A stretch of DNA of 7,947 bases. Origin: an uncultured Clostridia bacterium. GTDB taxonomy: Bacteria; Bacillota; Clostridia; Christensenellales; Borkfalkiaceae. Each line of letters begins with the position of its first letter. The first letter of the stretch is position 1. A program made the position numbers and the translations under genes. Below the pieces are notes generated by a model. It searched no databases. It was given only the letters and a program-made list of their open reading frames with translations, and had not been told where the DNA came from. The stretch is from the NCBI GenBank assembly GCA_944354085.1, contig CALVPW010000117.1:1-7947 (forward strand), given 5' to 3'. This document shows, in pieces, positions 1 to 5,886 of the stretch.

Positions 1-756
1 GCGCTGGAAACGCTCACGACGGTCTATCCCCGCAAGGCGGTGGCGCAGTACTATCTGGAACGCATGCGGCAGGTGCGCGACGGGGAAGAAAAGCGCTTTT
101 CCATGAGCTATTTTTACCGCGTGCCCGAGGAGGAATACTCCACCGTGGCGAATTTCCTTTTGGCGGCTTCGCAGATGGACGAACGCGAGGTGCACCGCCT
201 GGGCGAGCTCTCGCAGCTGCATACCTTTTTCCGCATCGCCTTCGACGAGATGGAGGGGCGGGACGAAAAATTGCAAGCGCTCGCCGTCCGCGTTGCCGAC
301 CGCACCCGTTCGGATGAATTCCTGCGCGACGTGCTGCTCGACCATGCGGGGAGCGAGTTCATCAAGATCTCCATCCTGCACGCGCTCACCATGCGGAACG
401 AGGAGGATTCCTTCGGCATCGTCATCTGCGATCTGTACCGCGAGTTCGTCACGCACAAGCTGGAGATCGGCGAAAAAAAGCGGGAAGATTTCTTAAAGGC
501 GTTTGCCGACGTGTACGCAAAGTTCGCCGTCCTCGGCGACGAGAACGCGGGCAAGATCTGCGCGGCGGCGGAGGACGTTTATCTCACGCTCGAAGAGTGC
601 GGCGCGCTCTCCTATTGCGACGAGCGTGCGTCGCTCGCCGCGGCGATCTACCGCGAATCCCGCCTTTCGGGCGGGGAGCGCTCGTTCGAAGAGATCGTAA
701 AAATGTTCGGCGCGAATAAATACGTGACCGAACGTATCTTGGATTATATGATATAA
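1..756 (+). CDS. C-terminal part of an unrecognised helical (possibly TPR-like) protein, 5'-truncated by the window
   Basis: The reading frame is open from base 1, so the gene begins upstream. A GTG at 40 could be read as a start, but the codons before it continue the same protein (ALETLTTVYPRKAV, then AQYYLERM), and no Shine-Dalgarno site precedes it. That segment, with a Tyr-Pro turn followed by a helix rich in Ala, Tyr and Leu, resembles the end of a tetratricopeptide repeat, so an N-terminal TPR array may lie outside the window. The visible 251 residues are soluble, charged and predicted mostly helical, with no membrane segment, signal peptide or catalytic motif that I recognise. The gene ends in TAA 44 nt before the next gene on the same strand, with no convincing terminator between, which suggests an operon. 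A scaffold or protein-interaction role is plausible but unproven; I cannot name the family. Confidence 0.8.
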   Translation, partial: ALETLTTVYPRKAVAQYYLERMRQVRDGEEKRFSMSYFYRVPEEEYSTVANFLLAASQMDEREVHRLGELSQLHTFFRIAFDEMEGRDEKLQALAVRVADRTRSDEFLRDVLLDHAGSEFIKISILHALTMRNEEDSFGIVICDLYREFVTHKLEIGEKKREDFLKAFADVYAKFAVLGDENAGKICAAAEDVYLTLEECGALSYCDERASLAAAIYRESRLSGGERSFEEIVKMFGANKYVTERILDYMI

Positions 757-800
757 ACGGCTGCGGGACAGACTTTTGCAGCCAAAAATAAGGAAGGGAT

Positions 801-1631
801 ATGAAAAAGCTCATCGATTTTGACGGGTTGTTCGACGAAAAGCTCGCCGAATACATGCAGATGAACGCGGGCAAGTACAGCGAAAAACAGTGGGAGGATA
901 TCATCCCCAAGCTGTACCGCAAATTCGGCGATACATACGTTGCCAAAGCGGGCAACACGCCCAAAGGCTACTATGCGGATATGACGGACGACGCGCTCGT
1001 GGAAACGCTCGTCGCGCACGTCCGCGAGGGAGTGCCCGTCTCCGACTTTTTGTGCCGCGAGCTGGAAAAGCGGGATTGTCCCGCCGCGCTCGTCGCGCTC
1101 GTGACGTCGGAGAGCGAGGAGCTCGTGACGCTCGCCGTCAACCTCGCGGGCGGGAACGAACGCGCGTTCTCCGCCTATTTCGACGTACTCGCGGGCGACG
1201 GGAGCGAGGACGTGAAGGACGCCGTCTGCGAGCAGCTCAAAAGCGGGGCGGACGCCGCCAAGGAGCGGGCGCTCACGCTGTATCAAAGCGGCGTCGAGCG
1301 CGAGCGCATGCTGGAGATCTTGTCCCGCTGCAAACAGCGCGACGACCGCGTGTTCGAGATCTTGCTGCGGGAATTCCGCACGGGGGACGAAGTGCCCATG
1401 CACGCGAGTTATCTTGCCGCCTACGGCGACGAGCGCGCGCTGCCCGTGCTGCTCGACTACATCGACCGCGACGACATCAACTATCTCGAATATCAGGAAC
1501 TCAAATACGCGATCGAGGCGCTCGGCGGCGAATATACCCGCCCGCGCGACTTTTCGGAGGACGCGTATTATCAGGAGATCAAGGCGCAGTCGCAGCTTCC
1601 CGTCGATCCCGAAAAGAAGACGGACGCTTAA
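801..1631 (+). CDS. HEAT-like repeat protein of unknown function
   Basis: This 276-residue soluble protein starts at an ATG preceded by the purine-rich site AGGAAGGG (791-798). From about residue 60 onward it is a series of amphipathic helix pairs. The clearest repeat-like stretch is at residues 203-243 (YLAAYGDERALPVLLDYI followed by a second helix ending in EALGGE), a pattern typical of HEAT/PBS-lyase-type repeats: small residues, Gly-Asp turn, then 'A-x-P-x-L'. Residues 1-55 are a distinct segment rich in Lys, Tyr and acidic residues. No enzyme motif, signal peptide or transmembrane helix is visible, so it probably acts in the cytoplasm as a binding scaffold. It follows the truncated helical-protein gene by 44 nt and is probably co-transcribed with it; both being helical-repeat proteins hints at a shared role. 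The assignment of HEAT-like structure rests on pattern only. Confidence 0.85.
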   Translation: MKKLIDFDGLFDEKLAEYMQMNAGKYSEKQWEDIIPKLYRKFGDTYVAKAGNTPKGYYADMTDDALVETLVAHVREGVPVSDFLCRELEKRDCPAALVALVTSESEELVTLAVNLAGGNERAFSAYFDVLAGDGSEDVKDAVCEQLKSGADAAKERALTLYQSGVERERMLEILSRCKQRDDRVFEILLREFRTGDEVPMHASYLAAYGDERALPVLLDYIDRDDINYLEYQELKYAIEALGGEYTRPRDFSEDAYYQEIKAQSQLPVDPEKKTDA

Positions 1632-1681
1632 AAGAAAAGAAAAAGCAACGCGCGGCGGCATCTTTCGATGCCGCCGCGCGT
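1631..1681 (-). terminator. Strong hairpin terminator between convergent genes, best oriented for the minus-strand aminopeptidase
   Basis: Bases 1648-1662 and 1667-1681 form a perfect 15-bp GC-rich stem around the loop TTTC (1663-1666). The A-rich run at 1631-1644 becomes a broken T-tract when read on the minus strand, directly after the stem, so this is a rho-independent terminator for the aminopeptidase gene whose stop codon is at 1699. On the plus strand the bases after the stem are not T-rich, although the hairpin may still protect the end of the upstream plus-strand mRNA. Confidence 0.85.
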
Positions 1682-1698
1682 GTATATCGTGCGTTGTT

Positions 1699-2940
1699 TT
1701 ACGCGTCCAAAACGACGCGTGCGCGGTCGTCTTGGATGCAGATCAGGCTCTTCCAATATGCGCCGAGTCCTGCCTCCAACGCGACGAAATCGGCGCAGGC
1801 GATGGTCTCCACGGCGGAGTGCATGGCGAGCTGCGGGATGCCGATATCCGCGGTGAGGATGCTCGCCTGTCCCAGGCTGATCGCGCCGAGCGTGCTGCCG
1901 CTGCGCATATCCGCGCGGTTGTAAAAGGTCTGCAAGGGGGCGCCCGCCTGTGCAAAGACCGCTTTCACCACGGCGGCGGAGAGGGCGTCCGTCGTATAGG
2001 CGCCGCCCGCATGCGCTTTGAGCGCCGCGCCCTTTCCGAGGTACGCCTTTTCCGCGGGGTCGTATTTTTCGGGATGGTTGGGGTGGAACCCCTGCGCGTT
2101 GTCGAGCGAGATGCAAAAGGAGGCGGCGGCTGCGGTGAAGATCTCCTCCTGCGAGAGACGCTGCGCCGCGGCGATGCGCAGCAGCACCGTGCGCAAAAAG
2201 TCGCCCGCCGCGCCCTGCCGCGTGCGGCTGCCTACCTCTTCGCCGTCAAAGCACGCCGCGATGCAGCATCCCTGCGTCTTGGTGCGCGCCAGCGTCCTGA
2301 GCGAGGCGTACACGCTCGCCAGATCGTCCAGCCGCGGGGCGGACAGGAGCTCCCCGTGCGCGCCCCAAAAATAGGGCTTTTCCGCGCAGGCGGCGTACAG
2401 ATCGCCGTTCGCGGGGAGATCGCCGCCCGCTTCGATGGTGAAAAGGGGCAGATCGGTCTGCAATTTGGGTGAGAACACGTCGTTCACCGTGCGGTCGAGA
2501 TGGATGGCGAGCGACGGGATGCTCACGAGCCCTTCGCTCACATAGGAACGGGCGGCGAGCCCTTCGGCGTCCTCCTCGACGATGCGCCCCGCGATGCGCA
2601 AAGGGCGGTCGAAAAAGGTGTGCCAGATGCCGCCGCCGTACGGTTCGGCGTTGAGGCGTACGCCGCCTTCGCCCGCCAGCGCGGGGCGTTCTTTGAGCTT
2701 GAAGCAGGGGGAATCGGTGTGACTCGCGACGATCTTGACGCCGCGTTTCATATCGCCCGCCGTAAAGGCGATGATGGCGCTCCCGCCGCGGACGACGAAA
2801 TATCTGCCGTTCGGCGCGAGCTCCCACGGTGCGCATTCGGAAAGTTCCAAAAAGCCGTGCTGCGTCAAAAGGGCGCGCGCGTTCTCCACTGCCTGATAGG
2901 GGGTGTACGACGTTTCGAGAAAACGGACGAGTTCGTTCAT
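1699..2940 (-). CDS. M18-family zinc aminopeptidase (aspartyl aminopeptidase-like)
   Basis: This 413-residue cytoplasmic metallopeptidase removes N-terminal residues from peptides, and M18 enzymes generally form large tetrahedral dodecamers. All expected di-zinc residues can be placed: H74 in HTDSP (74-78), the bridging Asp D205 in APRLDDLAS, the glutamate pair E234/E235 in FDGEEVGS, D280 in SLDNAQGFHPNHPEK, and H374 in AMHS. The glutamate motif reads D-G-E-E where family members usually have D-N/H-E-E; the catalytic Glu is kept. The length fits the family (about 420-480). An in-frame ATG lies 14 codons upstream at 2982, but the ATG at 2940 has the Shine-Dalgarno AAGGAG five bases away, and the predicted transcript would begin downstream of 2982, so 2940 is preferred. 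It appears to be a single-gene unit with its own promoter and terminator, diverging from the glucan hydrolase gene. Whether it prefers acidic residues cannot be told. Confidence 0.95.
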   Translation of the reverse strand: MNELVRFLETSYTPYQAVENARALLTQHGFLELSECAPWELAPNGRYFVVRGGSAIIAFTAGDMKRGVKIVASHTDSPCFKLKERPALAGEGGVRLNAEPYGGGIWHTFFDRPLRIAGRIVEEDAEGLAARSYVSEGLVSIPSLAIHLDRTVNDVFSPKLQTDLPLFTIEAGGDLPANGDLYAACAEKPYFWGAHGELLSAPRLDDLASVYASLRTLARTKTQGCCIAACFDGEEVGSRTRQGAAGDFLRTVLLRIAAAQRLSQEEIFTAAAASFCISLDNAQGFHPNHPEKYDPAEKAYLGKGAALKAHAGGAYTTDALSAAVVKAVFAQAGAPLQTFYNRADMRSGSTLGAISLGQASILTADIGIPQLAMHSAVETIACADFVALEAGLGAYWKSLICIQDDRARVVLDA

Positions 2941-2945
2941 GAGAT

Positions 2946-2951
2946 CTCCTT
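2946..2951 (-). promoter_or_regulatory. Shine-Dalgarno site that fixes the aminopeptidase start
   Basis: Read on the minus strand this is AAGGAG, five bases before the ATG whose first base is 2940. It favours that start over the in-frame ATG at 2982, which lies upstream of the predicted transcription start. Confidence 0.8.
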
Positions 2952-2970
2952 GCGTGTGAGCGTTTGTTTT

Positions 2971-2999
2971 ATTATAACGCATTTCCCGCCGAAAGGCAA
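2971..2999 (-). promoter_or_regulatory. Sigma-A-type promoter for the M18 aminopeptidase
   Basis: On the minus strand, TTGCCT (2999-2994) is followed after exactly 17 bases by a perfect TATAAT (2976-2971). Transcription would begin near 2964, giving a leader of about 24 nt that contains the AAGGAG site. The -35 matches consensus at four of six positions and the -10 at all six. Confidence 0.75.
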
Positions 3000-3091
3000 G
3001 GGCGCGGGCGTACGTTTACCGTTTTTGCGCGTTTTTTCGGCGAAAAACGGGGAAATACAAAAAAGCGTGACAAAAATTTCCGTTTCCCCCC

Positions 3092-3120
3092 TTGTCAAAC
3101 GGGGCGGCGTATGGTACAAT
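3092..3120 (+). promoter_or_regulatory. Sigma-A-type promoter (extended -10) for the GH13 gene
   Basis: TTGTCA (3092-3097) and TACAAT (3115-3120) are separated by 17 bases, and TG at 3112-3113 supplies an extended -10 motif. Transcription would start near 3127, leaving a short leader with AAAGGAG (3135-3141) before the ATG at 3152. An inverted partner of the -35 sequence, TGACAA, lies at 3068-3073. The rest of this 211-nt divergent gap holds the opposite promoter and a weak T/A-rich hairpin (3030-3036 with 3043-3049); I see no riboswitch or catabolite-repression site in it. Confidence 0.8.
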
Positions 3121-3151
3121 ACGTTGGTGAGACAAAAGGAGATGACACAAG

Positions 3152-4465
3152 ATGTGGTTTGACGAAAGTGTATTTTACCAGATCTATCCGCTCGGATTTT
3201 GCGGGGCAGAACGGGAGAACGACTTTGGCGAGACCCGCGACCGCCTCGGCAAGATCGCGGCGGAGATCGACAGGCTCAAAGCGCTCGGCGTGGGCGCGGT
3301 GCTCTTCAATCCGCTCTTCGAGAGCGAGCGCCACGGCTACGACACCGTGGATTTTTACAAAGTGGACAGGCGTCTTGGGACGAACGAGGCGTTCAAAGAG
3401 CTCGTTGCCGCCTTCCATGCGGCGGGCATCCGCGTGGTGCTCGACGGCGTGTTCAACCATGTCGGCAGGGCGTTCCCGCCCTTCCGCGAAGTGCTCGAAA
3501 AACGCGAGGGGACGGATTACAGGTTCTGGTTCAACATCAATTTTTACGGCAACTCCCGCTATAACGACGGGCTGGATTACGAGAATTGGGAGGGGCATCC
3601 CGAGCTCGTGAAACTGCGGCTGGAAAACGCCGATCTGCAAAATTATCTGATGGATGCGGTGCGCTTCTGGATCCGCGAATTTGATATCGACGGGCTGCGG
3701 CTGGACGTGAGCTATCTGCTCCCGCCGTGGTTCATGGAAATGCTGCGCCGCACCGTCAACGCCGAAAAATCAGAATTCTTTTTGGTGGGGGAGGTCATCC
3801 ACAACAACAACTTCCAACAGAACGTCTGCGCGGAGCGGCTGGATTCCATCACCAATTACGAGGGGTTCCGCAGCATGCTCTCGGCGTTCAATTCGCACAA
3901 TCTCTTTGAGATCGAACATTCGATGAGCAGGCTGTTCGCCGATACGCCGTGGGCGCTTTTTAAGGGCAAGCACCTTTTGAATTTTGCAGACAATCACGAC
4001 GTGGAGCGCGCCGCCACCGCCCTCAAAGACGGGCGCGATCTCTTTGATCTGTATACCCTCCTTTTTACGATGCCGGGGATCCCCTGCGTGTATTACGGTT
4101 CGGAGTTCGCGATCGAAGGGGACAAGTCCGACCTCGATTATAAGCTCCGCCCCTGTATCGATCAGATCGATAAAACGGCGCGTCCCGACCTTGTGGCGCA
4201 TATCCGGAAGCTCGCCGCCATCCGCCGCAGCTGTCCCGCGCTCAGCTACGGCACGTACGCCAAAGCGACGTGCATGAACACGAACTTCTCCTTCGTGCGT
4301 GCGTTCGAAGGGGAGAAGATCGTCGTTGCCGTCAACATCGGCGACGGCGACTGCACCATCCGCGTCGAAGAGGCGGAGGGCGTCGATCTTTTGAGCGGGC
4401 AGGTGCGCAATCTCAACGATATCTACCTTCCGCCGCATTCCGCCGCCGTCTACAAGAAAAACTAA
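3152..4465 (+). CDS. GH13-family alpha-glucan hydrolase (cyclomaltodextrinase/maltogenic amylase-like), compact and cytoplasmic
   Basis: This 437-residue enzyme has a complete alpha-amylase-type active site and should cleave alpha-1,4-glucosidic bonds in maltodextrins or related oligosaccharides by a retaining mechanism. It opens directly with the catalytic barrel (VFYQIYPLGF, 7-16). The four GH13 regions are present: DGVFNHV (98-104), GLRLDV with R183 and nucleophile D185 (181-186), LVGEV with acid/base E214 (211-215), and NFADNHD with H282 and D283 (277-283). The GIPCVYYGSE segment (309-318) and a C-terminal beta domain (from about 365) follow. There is no signal peptide, and the N-terminal CBM34-type domain of classical neopullulanases (usually near 580 residues) is absent. 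The ATG at 3152 follows AAAGGAG by ten bases. It has its own promoter and terminator, so it appears to be monocistronic; no sugar transporter or regulator is next to it. Exact substrate preference (linear dextrin, cyclodextrin or pullulan) is not readable. Confidence 0.95.
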   Translation: MWFDESVFYQIYPLGFCGAERENDFGETRDRLGKIAAEIDRLKALGVGAVLFNPLFESERHGYDTVDFYKVDRRLGTNEAFKELVAAFHAAGIRVVLDGVFNHVGRAFPPFREVLEKREGTDYRFWFNINFYGNSRYNDGLDYENWEGHPELVKLRLENADLQNYLMDAVRFWIREFDIDGLRLDVSYLLPPWFMEMLRRTVNAEKSEFFLVGEVIHNNNFQQNVCAERLDSITNYEGFRSMLSAFNSHNLFEIEHSMSRLFADTPWALFKGKHLLNFADNHDVERAATALKDGRDLFDLYTLLFTMPGIPCVYYGSEFAIEGDKSDLDYKLRPCIDQIDKTARPDLVAHIRKLAAIRRSCPALSYGTYAKATCMNTNFSFVRAFEGEKIVVAVNIGDGDCTIRVEEAEGVDLLSGQVRNLNDIYLPPHSAAVYKKN

Positions 4466-4468
4466 AAG

Positions 4469-4493
4469 ATCCCCCCGAAAAGGGGGATTTTTT
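4469..4493 (+). terminator. Rho-independent terminator of the GH13 gene
   Basis: ATCCCCC (4469-4475) pairs with GGGGGAT (4482-4488) around a six-base CGAAAA loop, followed by a run of six T (4488-4493). It begins four bases after the stop codon. Confidence 0.92.
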
Positions 4494-4506
4494 GCGCCCT
4501 GCGAAG

Positions 4507-4548
4507 TATTATGCGTGACATAATAGGGCTATTATGTCACGCATAGTA
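4507..4548. repeat. 42-nt composite inverted repeat built from four TATTATG half-sites, between convergent genes
   Basis: Bases 4510-4526 are the perfect reverse complement of 4529-4545, and pairing continues outward to 4507/4548 with one G-T wobble. Each arm is itself a near-palindrome: TATTATG (4507-4513), CGTGA, CATAATA (4519-4525), then GGGC, then TATTATG (4530-4536), TCACG, CATAGTA (4542-4548). The DNA could therefore fold as one long hairpin or two small ones. It is AT-rich compared with its surroundings and lacks an adjoining T-tract, and both neighbouring genes already have their own terminators. Its role is unknown: candidates are a dispersed repeat, a protein-binding site, or an extra transcript-end structure. 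Confidence 0.8.
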
Positions 4549-4580
4549 GTTCATTTTTGCTTGTTTTCGGGCAAGAAGAC

Positions 4581-4607
4581 AAAAAAACCCGCTGCAAAAG
4601 CAGCGGG
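4581..4607 (-). terminator. Rho-independent terminator of the YghO/bCerS-like gene
   Basis: CCCGCTGC (4588-4595) and GCAGCGGG (4600-4607) form a perfect 8-bp stem with an AAAA loop. The seven A at 4581-4587 read as a T-tract on the minus strand immediately after the stem. It lies five bases past the stop codon of the minus-strand gene. Confidence 0.93.
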
Positions 4608-4612
4608 AACGT

Positions 4613-5725
4613 TCAGATCTTTTTCACATAGCAGCGGCGGCGTTTGTGCTGGACGACTTCGAAGTTCTTCCAAAGGGAGTTGATGCTGTCGTTGTCTTCG
4701 AGGTTCAAAAGCGTTTCCAGATATTCCGCCGAGCCTTCGGTGAGCATGCGCATGATCTCGTCGACCATCACCACGCTCGCGCCGCGGTACTGCGGCAGCA
4801 CGCCCACGAGCGCCAGATCGATGACCTCGGGTTTTTTCACCGCTTTGAGGATGCGGAAGATCGTGGGGAGGGTGAGGTGCCCGTTGGACTTTCTCACCGC
4901 CTTTGCGATGGAGGGGAAGCACAGCCCGAAGCAGACGGGGTTCTCGTTTTTATCGAGCAGCATGGCGACGTGCTTGATATCGATGATGAGGCGGAAGTTC
5001 TTGATGAGCTCCTTCTTCATCTTGTCGGTCAGGGGGACGGCGCCGTAGATCTGATCGTACGTCTCGTCGTACATCTCAAAGAAACGGTCTTTGTAGCGCT
5101 TGATGAATTCGGCAGAAGTCTTCGCGTCGCTCATGTGCAGGTCGTACCGCTTCATCACCTTCTCGCGCAGTTCCTTGATGCGCGTATCGGGTTTTGCGGG
5201 CGGATAGAGCTTGTGTTCGATCCAGTCGACTTCCTTCCCGTAACCGAGATTTTCGATGAGCTTCTGATAATAGTCGTAATTGTACTGCTCTTCGAAGGTG
5301 GCGGGCTGATCGAAGCCTTCGATCAGGAGCCCTTCGCGCTCAAGGTCGGAAAAGCCCAAAGGTCCTACGACCTCTTCCATGCCCTTTTGTTTTGCCCAGT
5401 GCTCGACGGCGGCGAAGAGGGCGTTTGCGACCTCCTGATCGTCGATGCTGTCGAACCGCGTAAAGCGCACCCGCTTTTGCTGCCATTTTTCGTTGGCTTT
5501 GCGCTGCAGGATGCCCGAGATGCGCCCAACGACTTTGCCGTCGCGGCGGGCGAGGAAATAGACGGCTTCGGAATCGTCGTAATAATGATAGTTTTTACAA
5601 AAGATCTTTTTTTCGTCACCGTAAAGGGGCGGGACAAAGTAGGGCGAGTGCTTGTACAGTTTTAACGGGAACTGTAAAAATGCGCGCCTGTCGCGCCGCG
5701 ACGCGACTTTTGTCACTTCGATCAT
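4613..5725 (-). CDS. YghO/bacterial ceramide synthase-like GNAT-fold protein
   Basis: The 370-residue product matches my memory of the YghO/BcerS-like family of GNAT-fold acyltransferase-like proteins. The N-terminal half has the family pattern: FPLKLYKHSPYFVPPL (19-34), VVGRISGI (65-72), FDSIDDQEVANALFAAVEHWAKQKG (91-115) and VGPLGFSDLEREGLLIEGFDQP (120-141). The C-terminal half has a GNAT-like motif A, VGVLPQYRGASVVMVDEIMRML (307-328), where Q312-Y-R-G-A resembles the acyl-CoA phosphate-binding loop. No signal peptide or transmembrane helix is visible. Characterised relatives include a Caulobacter ceramide synthase that N-acylates a sphingoid base, but no sphingolipid genes are nearby, so the substrate here is unknown. 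The start is supported by GAGGAGA (5739-5733 on the minus strand) seven bases upstream. It is monocistronic, with its own promoter and terminator. Confidence is high for a real gene and moderate for the family. Confidence 0.9.
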   Translation of the reverse strand: MIEVTKVASRRDRRAFLQFPLKLYKHSPYFVPPLYGDEKKIFCKNYHYYDDSEAVYFLARRDGKVVGRISGILQRKANEKWQQKRVRFTRFDSIDDQEVANALFAAVEHWAKQKGMEEVVGPLGFSDLEREGLLIEGFDQPATFEEQYNYDYYQKLIENLGYGKEVDWIEHKLYPPAKPDTRIKELREKVMKRYDLHMSDAKTSAEFIKRYKDRFFEMYDETYDQIYGAVPLTDKMKKELIKNFRLIIDIKHVAMLLDKNENPVCFGLCFPSIAKAVRKSNGHLTLPTIFRILKAVKKPEVIDLALVGVLPQYRGASVVMVDEIMRMLTEGSAEYLETLLNLEDNDSINSLWKNFEVVQHKRRRCYVKKI

Positions 5726-5768
5726 CTCACATTCTCCTCATTCGTCATAAAAACTTGTGACAAAATAA

Positions 5769-5797
5769 AGTATAATACGGTTTGTTAAAATTGTCAA
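5769..5797 (-). promoter_or_regulatory. Sigma-A-type promoter for the YghO/bCerS-like gene
   Basis: On the minus strand a perfect TTGACA (5797-5792) is followed after 17 bases by TATACT (5774-5769). Transcription would start near 5762, leaving a leader of roughly 36 nt that carries the GAGGAGA ribosome-binding site. Confidence 0.8.
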
Positions 5798-5849
5798 GGA
5801 AAGTCGGGCGGAATTTGCCGAAAAATCGGGGAAAATCTTACCGCTGCCG

Positions 5850-5878
5850 TTGACTTTTTTTGCCGACGGAGCTATAAT
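5850..5878 (+). promoter_or_regulatory. Sigma-A-type promoter placing the transcription start at the esterase ATG (leaderless)
   Basis: TTGACT (5850-5855) and a perfect TATAAT (5873-5878) are separated by 17 bases. The -10 box ends only eight bases before the ATG at 5887, so initiation at the usual distance falls at about 5885-5887, leaving essentially no 5' leader. About 52 bp separate this -35 from the -35 of the divergent minus-strand promoter; the sequence between them (5798-5849) shows no clear operator. Confidence 0.8.
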
Positions 5879-5886
5879 ATTTTCAA

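Noticed and set aside
759..783. Possible hairpin GGCTGC/GCAGCC between the first two genes
   Set aside because: The stem is only 6 bp with a 13-nt loop and no T-tract, so it is too weak to call a terminator; the two genes are treated as one operon.
744..1661. Open frame of 305 codons on the minus strand opposite the HEAT-like gene
   Set aside because: It is antisense to a well-supported gene with a good ribosome-binding site, its sequence is low in recognisable motifs, and long antisense frames are expected in GC-rich coding DNA.
1414..2472. Plus-strand open frame of 352 codons spanning the HEAT-like gene end and the aminopeptidase
   Set aside because: It runs through the terminator hairpin and antisense to the M18 gene, is rich in Arg, Ala and Ser, and has no ribosome-binding site.
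3030..3049. CGTTTTT/AAAAACG inverted repeat in the first divergent gap
   Set aside because: A 7-bp, AT-dominated stem in a homopolymer-rich gap is weak and lies between two divergent promoters, where a terminator would have no clear function.
4646..5665. Open frame of 339 codons on the plus strand opposite the YghO/bCerS-like gene
   Set aside because: It mirrors the codon pattern of the real minus-strand gene, which has family motifs, promoter, ribosome-binding site and terminator; the plus-strand frame has none of these.
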